Positions 1 to 6,407 of a stretch of 6,777 bases of DNA are shown here, in pieces. Position 1 is the first letter of the stretch. The number at the start of each line of letters is the position of its first letter. Made by a program: the position numbers and the translations under genes. Source of the stretch: Prevotella sp. (GTDB lineage: Bacteria; Bacteroidota; Bacteroidia; Bacteroidales; Bacteroidaceae); the NCBI GenBank assembly GCA_017430675.1, contig JAFRMM010000016.1, forward strand, positions 1-6,777. Reading direction: 5' to 3'. The notes beneath the pieces are model-generated. The model searched no databases and was not told where the DNA came from. It worked only from the letters and a program-made list of their open reading frames with translations.

Positions 1-244
1 CCTCTCCAAGAGTCTTCAGAAAGGACAGGCCGCTATCTCGCAAGGCGAACGCGATGCCCAGAAGGTCATCAGCATCATCCGCGAGAACCTCTCTACAGAG
101 CCCCTGGCACGTATCGACTACGTGGAGGTGGTGGACTTCGAGAACATCCAGCGCACGCCCCGTATCTCGGGCGAGACACTGGTGGCTATCGCCGTCTATA
201 TCGGTAAGACACGATTGATTGATAACTTCATTGTTTCCATATGA
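1..244 (+). CDS. panC: Pantothenate synthetase, C-terminal part (5' end outside window)
   Basis: The open frame enters from the left edge (first full codon at base 2) and gives 80 residues before TGA at 242-244. PanC condenses pantoate with beta-alanine using ATP, through a pantoyl-adenylate, in the cytoplasm. The visible piece matches the C-terminal dimerisation domain of the family: the strand [15 protein letters not shown], then a hydrophobic [21 protein letters not shown] ending, which is the usual last stretch of PanC. The ATP and pantoate binding motifs lie upstream and cannot be seen. The stop overlaps the panD start as ATGA at 241-244, so translation of the two is probably coupled. 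This makes sense because PanD supplies the beta-alanine that PanC uses. Identification is from the C-terminal third only, but ending and context agree well. Confidence 0.9.
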   Translation, partial: LSKSLQKGQAAISQGERDAQKVISIIRENLSTEPLARIDYVEVVDFENIQRTPRISGETLVAIAVYIGKTRLIDNFIVSI

Positions 245-630
245 ACATCACACTGCTGAAAGCAAAAATCCACCGTGCTGTTGTGAAGCAGGCCGACCTC
301 GATTATGTGGGCAGCATCACCATCGACTCCGACCTGTTGCGCGAGTCAGGCATCCTGGAATATGAGAAAGTGGAGATTGCCGACATCGACAACGGCAATC
401 GCTTCGAGACCTATGCCATTGCCGGTGAGGCTGGTTCTGGCATCATCTGTCTGAACGGTGCCGCAGCCCGTTGTGTCGAGGCAGGCGATAAGATCATCAT
501 CATGGCCTATGCCCAGATGACGCCCGAGGAAGCCAAGACGCATAAGCCCACCGTGCTCTTCGTGGATCAGGACAATCACATCGTACGTAAAGCCAACTAC
601 GAGAAACATGGTCTATTGATTGAGCAATAA
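241..630 (+). CDS. panD: Aspartate 1-decarboxylase proenzyme (pyruvoyl enzyme)
   Basis: This 129-residue protein decarboxylates L-aspartate to beta-alanine, the second substrate of PanC. The family is made as a proenzyme that cuts itself between Gly24 and Ser25, turning Ser25 into a pyruvoyl cofactor. Here the cleavage motif is YVGSIT with Gly24 and Ser25 at exactly the expected numbers. Other residues known as functional in the E. coli enzyme are also in register: Lys9, Arg54, Thr57, Tyr58 (RFETYAI) and Asn72 (LNGAAAR). The length is normal, a few residues longer than E. coli at the C-terminus. The ATG at 241 is fixed by this register and by the ATGA overlap with panC. All key residues are present, so an active enzyme is expected. 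A 38-bp gap with short repeats separates it from coaBC. Confidence 0.96.
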   Translation: MNITLLKAKIHRAVVKQADLDYVGSITIDSDLLRESGILEYEKVEIADIDNGNRFETYAIAGEAGSGIICLNGAAARCVEAGDKIIIMAYAQMTPEEAKTHKPTVLFVDQDNHIVRKANYEKHGLLIEQ

Positions 631-633
631 TTT

Positions 634-665
634 GTCAAATAGTAAATGGTCAAATAGTCCAATAA
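634..665 (+). repeat. Short degenerate tandem repeat in the panD-coaBC gap
   Basis: The sequence GTCAAATAGT occurs twice, at 634-643 and 649-658, 15 bp apart. Read as smaller units, the spacer is a chain of 7-8-mers: GTCAAATA, GTAAATG, GTCAAATA, GTCCAATA, ending just before AAAG and the coaBC ATG at 669. It is the only non-overlapping junction in the operon. The repeats are seen directly; any role in translation of coaBC, or an origin by slipped-strand growth, is inference. Confidence 0.6.
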
Positions 666-668
666 AAG

Positions 669-1856
669 ATGCTGACAGGAAAATCGATAGTATTAGGTGT
701 GACGGGCAGCATCGCTGCCTATAAGATCGCCAATCTGGCCTCGATGCTGGTGAAACTCAACGCCGACGTTCACGTCATCATGACGCAGAACGCCACGCAC
801 TTCATCACCCCGATGACCTTCGAGACCCTCACGAACAACAAGTGCATCGTCGATACCTTCGACCGTAACTTCAACTTCGACGTGAAACACGTGTCTCTGG
901 CGAAGAAGGGCGACCTCTTCCTCGTGGCACCCTGTACGGCCAACGTCATCGGAAAGGTGGCTTCAGGTATCTGCGACGATATGCTCACTACCACCATCAT
1001 GGCTACGAAAGCCCCTGTGCTCTTCGCACCGGCCATGAACACGGGTATGTGGGAGAATCCCATCCTGCAGGACAACCTGCAGAAACTCCAGCACTACGGC
1101 TATCATATCATCTCGCCCGTGGTGGGTCGTCTGGCCTGTGGCGATACGGGCAGCGGCAAGATGCCATCCGAGGAGACTTTGTTGTCGCATATCCTCCTGC
1201 ATCTGGCAAAAGAAAAAGACCTCAGCGGCAAGAAACTGCTGATTACCGCAGGACCTACTCAGGAGGCCATCGACCCCGTGCGCTTCATCACCAATCACTC
1301 TTCAGGCAAGATGGGATACGCCCTTGCGAAGATGGCGGCACTCCGTGGCGCAGAGGTAACGCTCGTCTCCGGACCCGTCTGTCTTCAACCCTTCGTTGGT
1401 GTTAATAAAATTGATGTAGTCAGTGCTGCAGATATGTTCGACGCCGTCACCTCCATCAGTTCCACGCAGGATGCCATCATCATGTGCAGTGCGGTGGCAG
1501 ACTATACGCCATCCACCTACTCCGATCAGAAAGTGAAGAAAAGCGATGCCGACCTTCACATCCCACTGACGCGCACACAGGACATCCTCGGCTACCTCGG
1601 CGCCCACAAGCGCCCTGGACAAATCCTTGTAGGCTTCTCGATGGAGACGGAAAACCTGATCGAGAACTCCCGCTCCAAACTGGCATTGAAAAATGCAGAC
1701 ATTATCTGTGCCAACTCGATCTCTTCTTCATCGACGGGTTTTGCCGTTGACACGAACCAGGTGACGCTCATCACCCCAGACGCCGTCACGCCCTTACCCC
1801 TCTGCTCGAAAGAAGAAACCGCCGACCTCATCCTTGACGAGATATGCACATTCTGA
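669..1856 (+). CDS. coaBC: Bifunctional phosphopantothenoylcysteine decarboxylase / phosphopantothenate-cysteine ligase
   Basis: CoaBC (Dfp) carries out two consecutive CoA steps: the CoaB half joins 4'-phosphopantothenate to cysteine with a nucleotide triphosphate, and the flavin-dependent CoaC half decarboxylates the product to 4'-phosphopantetheine. The 395-residue length is normal. CoaC domain, about 1-180: GVTGSIAAYK at 10-19 for FMN binding, catalytic His74 in KHVS, PAMNTGMW at 121-128 with Asn124, and the flap ACGDTGSGKM with Cys157. CoaB domain, about 186-395: ITAGPTQEAIDPVRFITNHSSG at 192-213 with Asn209, SAVADY at 274-279, and KVKK at 288-291 holding the expected catalytic lysine. 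Each falls one residue before its E. coli number as I recall it. No key residue is missing. The start at 669 places the flavin motif normally. The 3' end overlaps coaX by 13 bp. Codons for about residues 240-255 are unusually A/T-ending compared with the rest. Confidence 0.97.
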   Translation: MLTGKSIVLGVTGSIAAYKIANLASMLVKLNADVHVIMTQNATHFITPMTFETLTNNKCIVDTFDRNFNFDVKHVSLAKKGDLFLVAPCTANVIGKVASGICDDMLTTTIMATKAPVLFAPAMNTGMWENPILQDNLQKLQHYGYHIISPVVGRLACGDTGSGKMPSEETLLSHILLHLAKEKDLSGKKLLITAGPTQEAIDPVRFITNHSSGKMGYALAKMAALRGAEVTLVSGPVCLQPFVGVNKIDVVSAADMFDAVTSISSTQDAIIMCSAVADYTPSTYSDQKVKKSDADLHIPLTRTQDILGYLGAHKRPGQILVGFSMETENLIENSRSKLALKNADIICANSISSSSTGFAVDTNQVTLITPDAVTPLPLCSKEETADLILDEICTF

Positions 1857-2611
1857 TCGACATCGGCAACTCCACCATCGTCGTCGCCCTGGCCTCCAAC
1901 GACGGTACCATCACCCACACCTGGCGCTTCAAGACGCGCAAGGAAGAAACCGTTACCTTCTTCCGCTACGAACTCAAACAAGGACTTCGGAAATACAATG
2001 TGGAAGCGGCAGACATCTCGCGTGTCGTCATCTCCTCCGTCGTACCCGAGGTGAATGATGATGTGGCACAAGCCATCAACGACCTCACCGGACTCACCCC
2101 GCATTTCTTCAGTATCGCCGATGCCGAAGGCCACCTTACCATCTCCATCGAATCCCCCACGCAGTTGGGTAAGGATCGTCTGGCAGATGCCTTGGGGGCC
2201 GTCACCTGTTACGGTGCACCCGCCATCGTTATCGACTTCGGCACCGCCACCACTTTTGGCGTCATCGATTCTGAGCGACGCTTCTTGGGCGGACTGATCA
2301 TTCCGGGCGTCAAGACCTCCCTCAATGCTCTCAGTCAGCGAGCTTCCCAACTACCCGCCATCAACATTGAAAAACCTACACATCTGATAGGCCGCAACAC
2401 GTTGGAATGTATGCAGAGCGGCATCCTTAACGGCACCGCCGCCATGATCGACGGACTACTGGATCGTCTGTTGCCGACGCTCACATCACCCGTACATATC
2501 ATCGCCACGGGCGGGATGGCAAAGGACATCGTGCCCCAGTGCCACCATCAGATCATACATGATAAATATCTGTTGCTAAAAGGACTCTTTAACGCTACCC
2601 GTCAGAAATGA
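1844..2611 (+). CDS. coaX: Type III pantothenate kinase
   Basis: CoaX phosphorylates pantothenate to 4'-phosphopantothenate, the first committed CoA step, and its product feeds CoaBC encoded just upstream. The 255-residue protein has the ASKHA-fold kinase signature: phosphate-binding DIGNST at 6-11, GKDRLADA at 109-116 with the presumed catalytic Asp111, VIDFGTATTF at 129-138, and LGGLIIPG at 148-155 followed by the SLNALSQRASQLP helix. The late region has GRNTLECMQSGI and then ATGGMAKDI. The start at 1844 lies inside the coaBC end (13-bp overlap) and is required, because the DIGN motif sits at residue 6. Known family properties are dependence on a monovalent cation such as potassium and insensitivity to feedback by CoA; this is not visible in sequence. 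The stop overlaps the next gene as ATGA (2608-2611). Confidence 0.95.
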   Translation: MHILIDIGNSTIVVALASNDGTITHTWRFKTRKEETVTFFRYELKQGLRKYNVEAADISRVVISSVVPEVNDDVAQAINDLTGLTPHFFSIADAEGHLTISIESPTQLGKDRLADALGAVTCYGAPAIVIDFGTATTFGVIDSERRFLGGLIIPGVKTSLNALSQRASQLPAINIEKPTHLIGRNTLECMQSGILNGTAAMIDGLLDRLLPTLTSPVHIIATGGMAKDIVPQCHHQIIHDKYLLLKGLFNATRQK

Positions 2612-3381
2612 AAATCGTCATCATCGGTTCAGGTAACCTCGCCACCCAACTGGCTTTGGCATTAAAAGATGCCAACCATTCTCTTGTCCAGATTTTTAGT
2701 CGCACTTTGGCTAACGCCAAGTCACTCGCAGATAAGATTGGCTGTTCTTATACCGCCTCTTTGGAATCCGTTCTTCCCGATGCAGACATCTACATCCTCG
2801 CAGTAAAGGACGATGCCCTCGCCACTTTGGCAGCCGCCCTCTGTGCCACGCGTCCTAACGCCCTGTTCCTCCATACCGCAGGCAGTATACCCATGTCGGT
2901 CTTCAAAGACCACGCCACACAGTATGGTGTGCTCTATCCGATGCAAACATTCTCGAAGAACCGTCTTGTCAACTTCCGCGAGATACCCTGTTTTATTGAG
3001 GCATCCAGTCCTTCGGCGCTGGCCACCATCCGCACCCTCGCAGAAAGCATTTCAGATCATGTCGTTGATTGTGATTCCGAGAAACGGAAGAAGATGCACC
3101 TCGCCGCCGTTCTGGCATGCAACCTCACCAACCACTGCTATCGCCTGGCCGAGCGTGTACTCGAAGCCGAGCAGATCGACTTTCGCCTGTTCCTCCCATT
3201 GATATCGGAGACCGCCCGTAAGGTACAGACCCTCTCTCCGAAAGACGCCCAGACAGGACCCATGGTGCGTTTCGATCAGAACGTCATGCAGATGCAGATG
3301 GCTATGCTGCCCGACTCCCGCACCCGAGAGATCTACCGACTGATGGCAGAGAGCATCCACGACGATGCCACAACCTTATAA
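2608..3381 (+). CDS. Rossmann-like and DUF2520 domain protein; candidate NADP-dependent ketopantoate reductase (PanG-like)
   Basis: A 257-residue two-domain dehydrogenase-type protein. Residues 1-115 form a Rossmann domain: GSGNLA at 7-12, then strand 2 ending in FSRT at 30-33, where Arg32 would suit the 2'-phosphate of NADP. These are followed by ILAVKDDAL at 63-71 and HTAGS at 89-93. Residues about 125-257 are the helical DUF2520 domain, with HLAAVLACNLTNH at 163-175 (His163, Asn171, Asn174) and QTGPMVRFD at 214-222. The build resembles ketopantoate reductases and F420-dependent NADP reductases. From memory, the alternative ketopantoate reductase PanG of Francisella belongs to this kind of protein. 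Being last in a panC-panD-coaBC-coaX operon, coupled by ATGA to coaX, supports a pantothenate role, but this is inference and DUF2520 genes in Bacteroidota may have other partners. The start is fixed by the overlap and the glycine motif at residue 7. Confidence 0.85.
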   Translation: MKIVIIGSGNLATQLALALKDANHSLVQIFSRTLANAKSLADKIGCSYTASLESVLPDADIYILAVKDDALATLAAALCATRPNALFLHTAGSIPMSVFKDHATQYGVLYPMQTFSKNRLVNFREIPCFIEASSPSALATIRTLAESISDHVVDCDSEKRKKMHLAAVLACNLTNHCYRLAERVLEAEQIDFRLFLPLISETARKVQTLSPKDAQTGPMVRFDQNVMQMQMAMLPDSRTREIYRLMAESIHDDATTL

Positions 3382-4065
3382 CAATCGGCAGAGTTTCCTG
3401 AAATCCGACTCCTTACCGTAGCACACCAGCACGTCGTCTGGTTCCAGAGGCTGATCCTCATCTTCCGTGGTATTCACCACCACCGACGCATTGAATTCGA
3501 TACCCAGGAAATTCTGCAACCTCTCCTTCTTCTTCACGGCGATGATCTTCAAGTGATAATCCTCGTAGAGATGCAGGTCGTTGGCGGGGCTTCCCACGAA
3601 CTTCTCAGGAATCCTGAATTTATATACGCAGTAATTGTCGTCGATACGAAACAGGTCGGTCTTCACACCCAGATCCATCTGGCGCACCAGCGAACGGGCG
3701 GCACGCTCCTCTGGAATCAGGATCTTCTCGATGTCGAACGCCTGCAGGATGCTCTTGTGCACATAGTCGTTGGCACGTGCATAAATGCTCTTCACACCCA
3801 GTTTCTTCAACAGCGCCACCACGCGGACGGAGGCACCCAGGTTACTGCCGATCGCCACGATCACCACATCCACCTTTTTCAGCGGTAACACGCCCAGGGC
3901 GAGTTCGTCGCAGGCATCAATTTGAAACGCGGCATCACAGATGTCCTTCACTCTCTCTACACGACTGGCGTCGTTGTCGGCGGCAATGACCTCATGGCCC
4001 AGGGCAGACAACTCATCCACCATCACCCTGCCGTAGGTTCCTAATCCGATAATAATACACTTCAT
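3376..4065 (-). CDS. trkA: Potassium channel regulatory subunit, TrkA/KtrA family (RCK protein)
   Basis: This 229-residue cytoplasmic protein is the nucleotide-binding gating ring partner of the TrkH/KtrB potassium channel encoded directly upstream. An RCK_N Rossmann domain spans about 1-130: IIIGLGTYG at 4-12 (GxGxxG), acidic Asp30 in AADND at the end of strand 2, DACDE around 50-54, VDVVIVAIGSN at 65-74, and the closing IPEERAARSLVRQM at 117-130. The rest, about 135-229, matches an RCK_C domain, with KFVGSPANDL and the terminal DDVLVCYG strand. The size fits KtrA-type proteins with one RCK unit, not the doubled TrkA of E. coli. The start overlaps the trkH stop as ATGA (4065-4062). The 3' end overlaps the convergent DUF2520 gene by six bases. 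Nucleotide preference cannot be read reliably. Confidence 0.93.
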   Translation of the reverse strand: MKCIIIGLGTYGRVMVDELSALGHEVIAADNDASRVERVKDICDAAFQIDACDELALGVLPLKKVDVVIVAIGSNLGASVRVVALLKKLGVKSIYARANDYVHKSILQAFDIEKILIPEERAARSLVRQMDLGVKTDLFRIDDNYCVYKFRIPEKFVGSPANDLHLYEDYHLKIIAVKKKERLQNFLGIEFNASVVVNTTEDEDQPLEPDDVLVCYGKESDFRKLCRLL

Positions 4066-5906
4066 GATATGGTAATACTGTCTTGAGGTAGTTTATAATT
4101 CTGGTTCTTATACTGTTTCAGCAGACCCTGTGCCATCGTCACCACACCCACACGTCCAAGGAACATCAGGATGATGAGCAGCACCTTACTGCCTTCCTGC
4201 AGTTCGGAGGTGATACCCAACGACGAACCCACCGTCGCGAAGGCCGACACACACTCGAAGGCGATGGCTTTCAGGGGCAGGTCGGGGGCGGTCAGCGTGA
4301 CCAGGAAGATGAAGAACGCCAGCACCATCACGCTGGTGAAGACGGCTGCGTTGGCTCTTCGGATGGAGTCGGCAGAGAGTTCACGTCCGGCAAACTCCAC
4401 GCGGTTGGACCCGTGGATGATCGCCCGGATGTTCAGGTAGGCCACGGCAAAGGCATTCACCTTCACACCACCGGCCGTCGATTGCGATGCACCGCCGATC
4501 CACATCAGGATCGTGTAGATGAAGATCGCCTGGATGCACATGCTGTTCAGGTTCACACTGATGAAACCCGCCGTACGCGGACTGACGGCATTGAAGAACG
4601 CCTGAACGAGTTTCTCGTGAATCCGCATCCCGGCAAACGTGTTGTCCCACTCAAAAAAGGCGAGCAGCGCCGTACCGGTCAGAATCAGGATAACGGTGGT
4701 TCTCAGCACGATCTTCGTGTTCAGGTCAAACAGGTTGGGAATACTCAGGCTGGCGTAGTGGCGTCCGTTGATCCATTTCCAGATCACGTTGGCGTGTCTT
4801 TCCACCGCCATCCTCAGGTTCACCAGCACGGGATAGCCGATACCGCCCAGGATGATCAGCAGTGCGATAATCATATACAGCCAGCAGTGTCCACCCCCCA
4901 GCAGCGCGGGCGCACTCATGCCGTCGGGATAATTCGAGAAGCCTGCATTACAGAAGGCCGACACGGAATGAAACACGCTGAAGAACAGCTCGTGCCAAAA
5001 GTCCAGCCCGATCGTGCCGTGGATATTCAGGAAGATCAGGATGGCACCAGCCAGTTCGAGGATCGCCGTAAAGCCGAAGATATTGAGCAGGGTGGACCAC
5101 AGTGAGGCAAGTGATTTCGAACTCACCATGTCGCTCACCATCATCTGGTTGTAGATACTCGTGTTACCCATGAAGAAGAGGGCGAAGAAACTGGTGATGG
5201 TCATCATACCCAGACCACCCACCTGGATGAGCGCCATGATCACCAGTTGTCCGAAACAGGTAAACGTACTGGGCACGTCGATCGTCGTCAGACCCGTCAC
5301 GCAGACCGCACTGGTGGTCGTGAACAGCGAGTCGATCCAGGAGAGGTGTACGCCCGGCTGGATACAACGGGGCATCAGCAGCACCCCCGAGCCCACCAGG
5401 ATGATAAACAGAAAACTCACGGCCAGCATCAGGGCAGGGTTCGTCTTCCTGCCCAACGAGGTGATCACGGCGTCCGACAGTTCGATAAACGAGATGATAA
5501 ACAGGATAAACAGGTGGAAGCCTCTGTTGTCGAGAATCCTCATCACGCCGATATGGTCGTTGATGTTGAAGAATTCCACGAAGATGGGAATCAGCGTGAG
5601 TGCCAACAAGCCGTTGAGGCTCCATCCCAGGAAGTTGAAGGCGGATTTCCGATGCCCGCGCTTCGTGAGGAGCAACCTAAAGATACGCTCGATCAGGAAC
5701 ATATTCCACGCCCAGAAATACACCAGGTTCAGTTCGGCTCGCAACCGCTCCGTCAGTTCGAATCCGAACTCCAAGATGGCACCCACAATCACGCACAGGG
5801 CAGCATTATCAGCCAGAAAGGTGATGATCTTTAAGGCGATTCTGATGCACGATCTCAGATAATTGTTATGATAGAGTGCATTCTGTAGTGACCACATCTT
5901 CTCCAT
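4062..5906 (-). CDS. trkH: Potassium uptake channel subunit, TrkH/KtrB family, with N-terminal membrane extension
   Basis: This 614-residue inner-membrane protein forms the ion path of a Trk/Ktr potassium uptake system and works with the TrkA-type subunit encoded downstream. The four pore loops of the superfamily are clear, each with its filter glycine: SAVCVTGL (Gly205), SAFCNAGF (Gly322), SPRTAGF (Gly447) and SAFATVGSSLG (Gly560). Other family marks are QVGGLGMMT at 228-236, GGIGYPV at 354-360, the intramembrane gate-loop stretch GGASQSTAGGVKV at 471-483, and FLGRVG near the C-terminus. The conserved core begins near residue 155. Before it lie about 150 residues with some four extra hydrophobic segments (about 21-45, 61-80, 93-113, 128-148), making the protein longer than classical KtrB (about 450). 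I infer long TrkH forms are usual in Bacteroidota. A good promoter match lies just upstream; ATGA overlap with trkA. Confidence 0.95.
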   Translation of the reverse strand: MEKMWSLQNALYHNNYLRSCIRIALKIITFLADNAALCVIVGAILEFGFELTERLRAELNLVYFWAWNMFLIERIFRLLLTKRGHRKSAFNFLGWSLNGLLALTLIPIFVEFFNINDHIGVMRILDNRGFHLFILFIISFIELSDAVITSLGRKTNPALMLAVSFLFIILVGSGVLLMPRCIQPGVHLSWIDSLFTTTSAVCVTGLTTIDVPSTFTCFGQLVIMALIQVGGLGMMTITSFFALFFMGNTSIYNQMMVSDMVSSKSLASLWSTLLNIFGFTAILELAGAILIFLNIHGTIGLDFWHELFFSVFHSVSAFCNAGFSNYPDGMSAPALLGGGHCWLYMIIALLIILGGIGYPVLVNLRMAVERHANVIWKWINGRHYASLSIPNLFDLNTKIVLRTTVILILTGTALLAFFEWDNTFAGMRIHEKLVQAFFNAVSPRTAGFISVNLNSMCIQAIFIYTILMWIGGASQSTAGGVKVNAFAVAYLNIRAIIHGSNRVEFAGRELSADSIRRANAAVFTSVMVLAFFIFLVTLTAPDLPLKAIAFECVSAFATVGSSLGITSELQEGSKVLLIILMFLGRVGVVTMAQGLLKQYKNQNYKLPQDSITIS

Positions 5907-5908
5907 AT

Positions 5909-6031
5909 TTATAGGTCCGTTTTGGTTGCAAAAATAAGAAATAAAACTGAAAGTCCCAAATAATTGCCTAAAAAAGAAATTCCCTCCTTATATATCTGCG
6001 TTATAAATATCATTGTCTCCTTCTTACTCAT
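5909..6031 (-). CDS. Possible small ORF (40 aa) ending just before trkH
   Basis: An ATG at 6031 opens a 40-codon frame whose TAA (5911-5909) lies two bases before the trkH ATG. The first 16 residues are polar and mixed (starts MSKKET), then ISFLGNYLGLSVLFLIFA at 18-35 would make one membrane segment, followed by a short polar tail. The position is suggestive of coupling to trkH. Against it: codons are A/T-ending with several ATA, unlike neighbouring genes, and the best promoter match lies inside the frame, so transcripts from that promoter would lack the start. No family is recognised. It may well be a chance frame in AT-rich DNA. Confidence 0.15.
   Translation of the reverse strand: MSKKETMIFITQIYKEGISFLGNYLGLSVLFLIFATKTDL
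5929..5960 (-). promoter_or_regulatory. Predicted trkH proximal promoter (Bacteroidota type)
   Basis: On the minus strand TTTG (5960-5957) is followed after exactly 20 bp by TATTTTTG (5936-5929), a full match to the Bacteroidota housekeeping consensus TTTG / TAnnTTTG. Transcription would start near 5922-5925 and give a leader of under 20 nucleotides before the trkH ATG at 5906. The match is seen in sequence; its activity is inferred. Confidence 0.65.
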
Positions 6032-6076
6032 AACATCTCAGAATTTTCGCTCGTCGCCTTACGACGCTTGGTATAA

Positions 6077-6225
6077 CTAAGAATGTTTATTTTTTTTTAC
6101 GTCGTCTGATAACACTTCAAAAGAAGTTGTATTAAGGGAAAATATTGCTACCATTAATGCGCGCAATTTTTAGATTTAAATCTAGCAATTTTTCTCCTTA
6201 ATGTCCAGGCTTCTTTGTCTTTCAT
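6077..6225 (-). other. Two overlapping tiny frames in the distal trkH leader
   Basis: A 23-codon frame (ATG at 6225, TAA at 6156-6154) is rich in Lys and Arg. It overlaps by one base (TAATG) a 25-codon frame (ATG at 6154, TAG at 6079-6077). The first ATG lies about ten bases after the -7 box of the distal promoter match, so a transcript from it would be nearly leaderless. Codon use is A/T-rich and neither peptide is recognised. These could be leader peptides, but chance frames are the simpler reading. Confidence 0.1.
6163..6193. repeat. Perfect 14-bp palindrome between two direct repeats
   Basis: TAGATTTAAATCTA at 6171-6184 is a perfect inverted repeat with no spacer. It is flanked by two copies of GCAATTTTT, at 6163-6171 and 6185-6193, exactly 22 bp apart. 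An ATTGCTA at 6144-6150 is also the reverse complement of TAGCAAT at 6183-6189. The layout suits a dimeric regulator site and lies between the distal promoter match and trkH. Function is unknown. Confidence 0.5.
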
Positions 6226-6234
6226 CCGACACTG

Positions 6235-6266
6235 CAAAAGTACAAATAATTCATCAGTCCTGCAAA
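6235..6266 (-). promoter_or_regulatory. Predicted distal promoter reading towards trkH
   Basis: On the minus strand TTTG (6266-6263) is followed after 20 bp by TACTTTTG (6242-6235), again a full match to TTTG / TAnnTTTG, with the extended TACTTTTGCA form common in this phylum. A start near 6228-6231 would give a leader of about 320 nucleotides before trkH, or a separate small RNA. The match is as good as the proximal one. Confidence 0.6.
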
Positions 6267-6337
6267 TTATTCGCCAAAAAAGACACGTTTAAAAACACGT
6301 TGTGGAAAACGTATCAGTAAATCAGATATCAGTTTTT

Positions 6338-6391
6338 TATTTGGGTGGTACAGCGCCGCTGCGATTCTTTTTTGATTTCTAAACCCAAATA
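6338..6391. repeat. Nested inverted repeat with a GC-rich inner hairpin
   Basis: TATTTGGGT at 6338-6346 is perfectly complementary to ACCCAAATA at 6383-6391. Inside, CAGCGCCGCTG at 6351-6361 is itself a palindrome around one central base, the most GC-rich spot of the gap, followed by a T6 run. The structure might form in DNA or RNA. On the plus strand the inner hairpin plus T run is weakly terminator-like, but the run starts five bases after the stem. Confidence 0.5.
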
Positions 6392-6407
6392 CCAATAACC
6401 AAAAGTG

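Noticed and set aside
1592..2350. Long open frame antisense to coaBC and coaX (about 252 codons)
   Set aside because: It is a shadow of GC-rich coding DNA; the plus-strand proteins carry full family motifs and this frame has none.
4413..5105. Long open frame antisense to trkH (about 230 codons)
   Set aside because: Composition is odd (Gln, Asp, His and Arg rich, no domains) and it mirrors the codon pattern of trkH on the other strand.
5983..5989. Perfect Shine-Dalgarno-like AAGGAGG on the minus strand
   Set aside because: No start codon follows at a usable distance, and this phylum makes little use of such sites.
6052..6066. CGTCG-N5-CGACG inverted repeat as a terminator
   Set aside because: The stem is only 5 bp and no T tract follows directly on either strand.
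5907..6234. Riboswitch in the trkH leader
   Set aside because: I could not recognise a conserved aptamer core by eye; a covariance-model search of this stretch would be needed to support one.
6301..6309. DnaA box (TGTGGAAAA, one mismatch to TGTGGATAA) suggesting a replication origin
   Set aside because: A single imperfect box in AT-rich DNA is expected by chance, and no cluster of boxes or dnaA/dnaN gene is seen.
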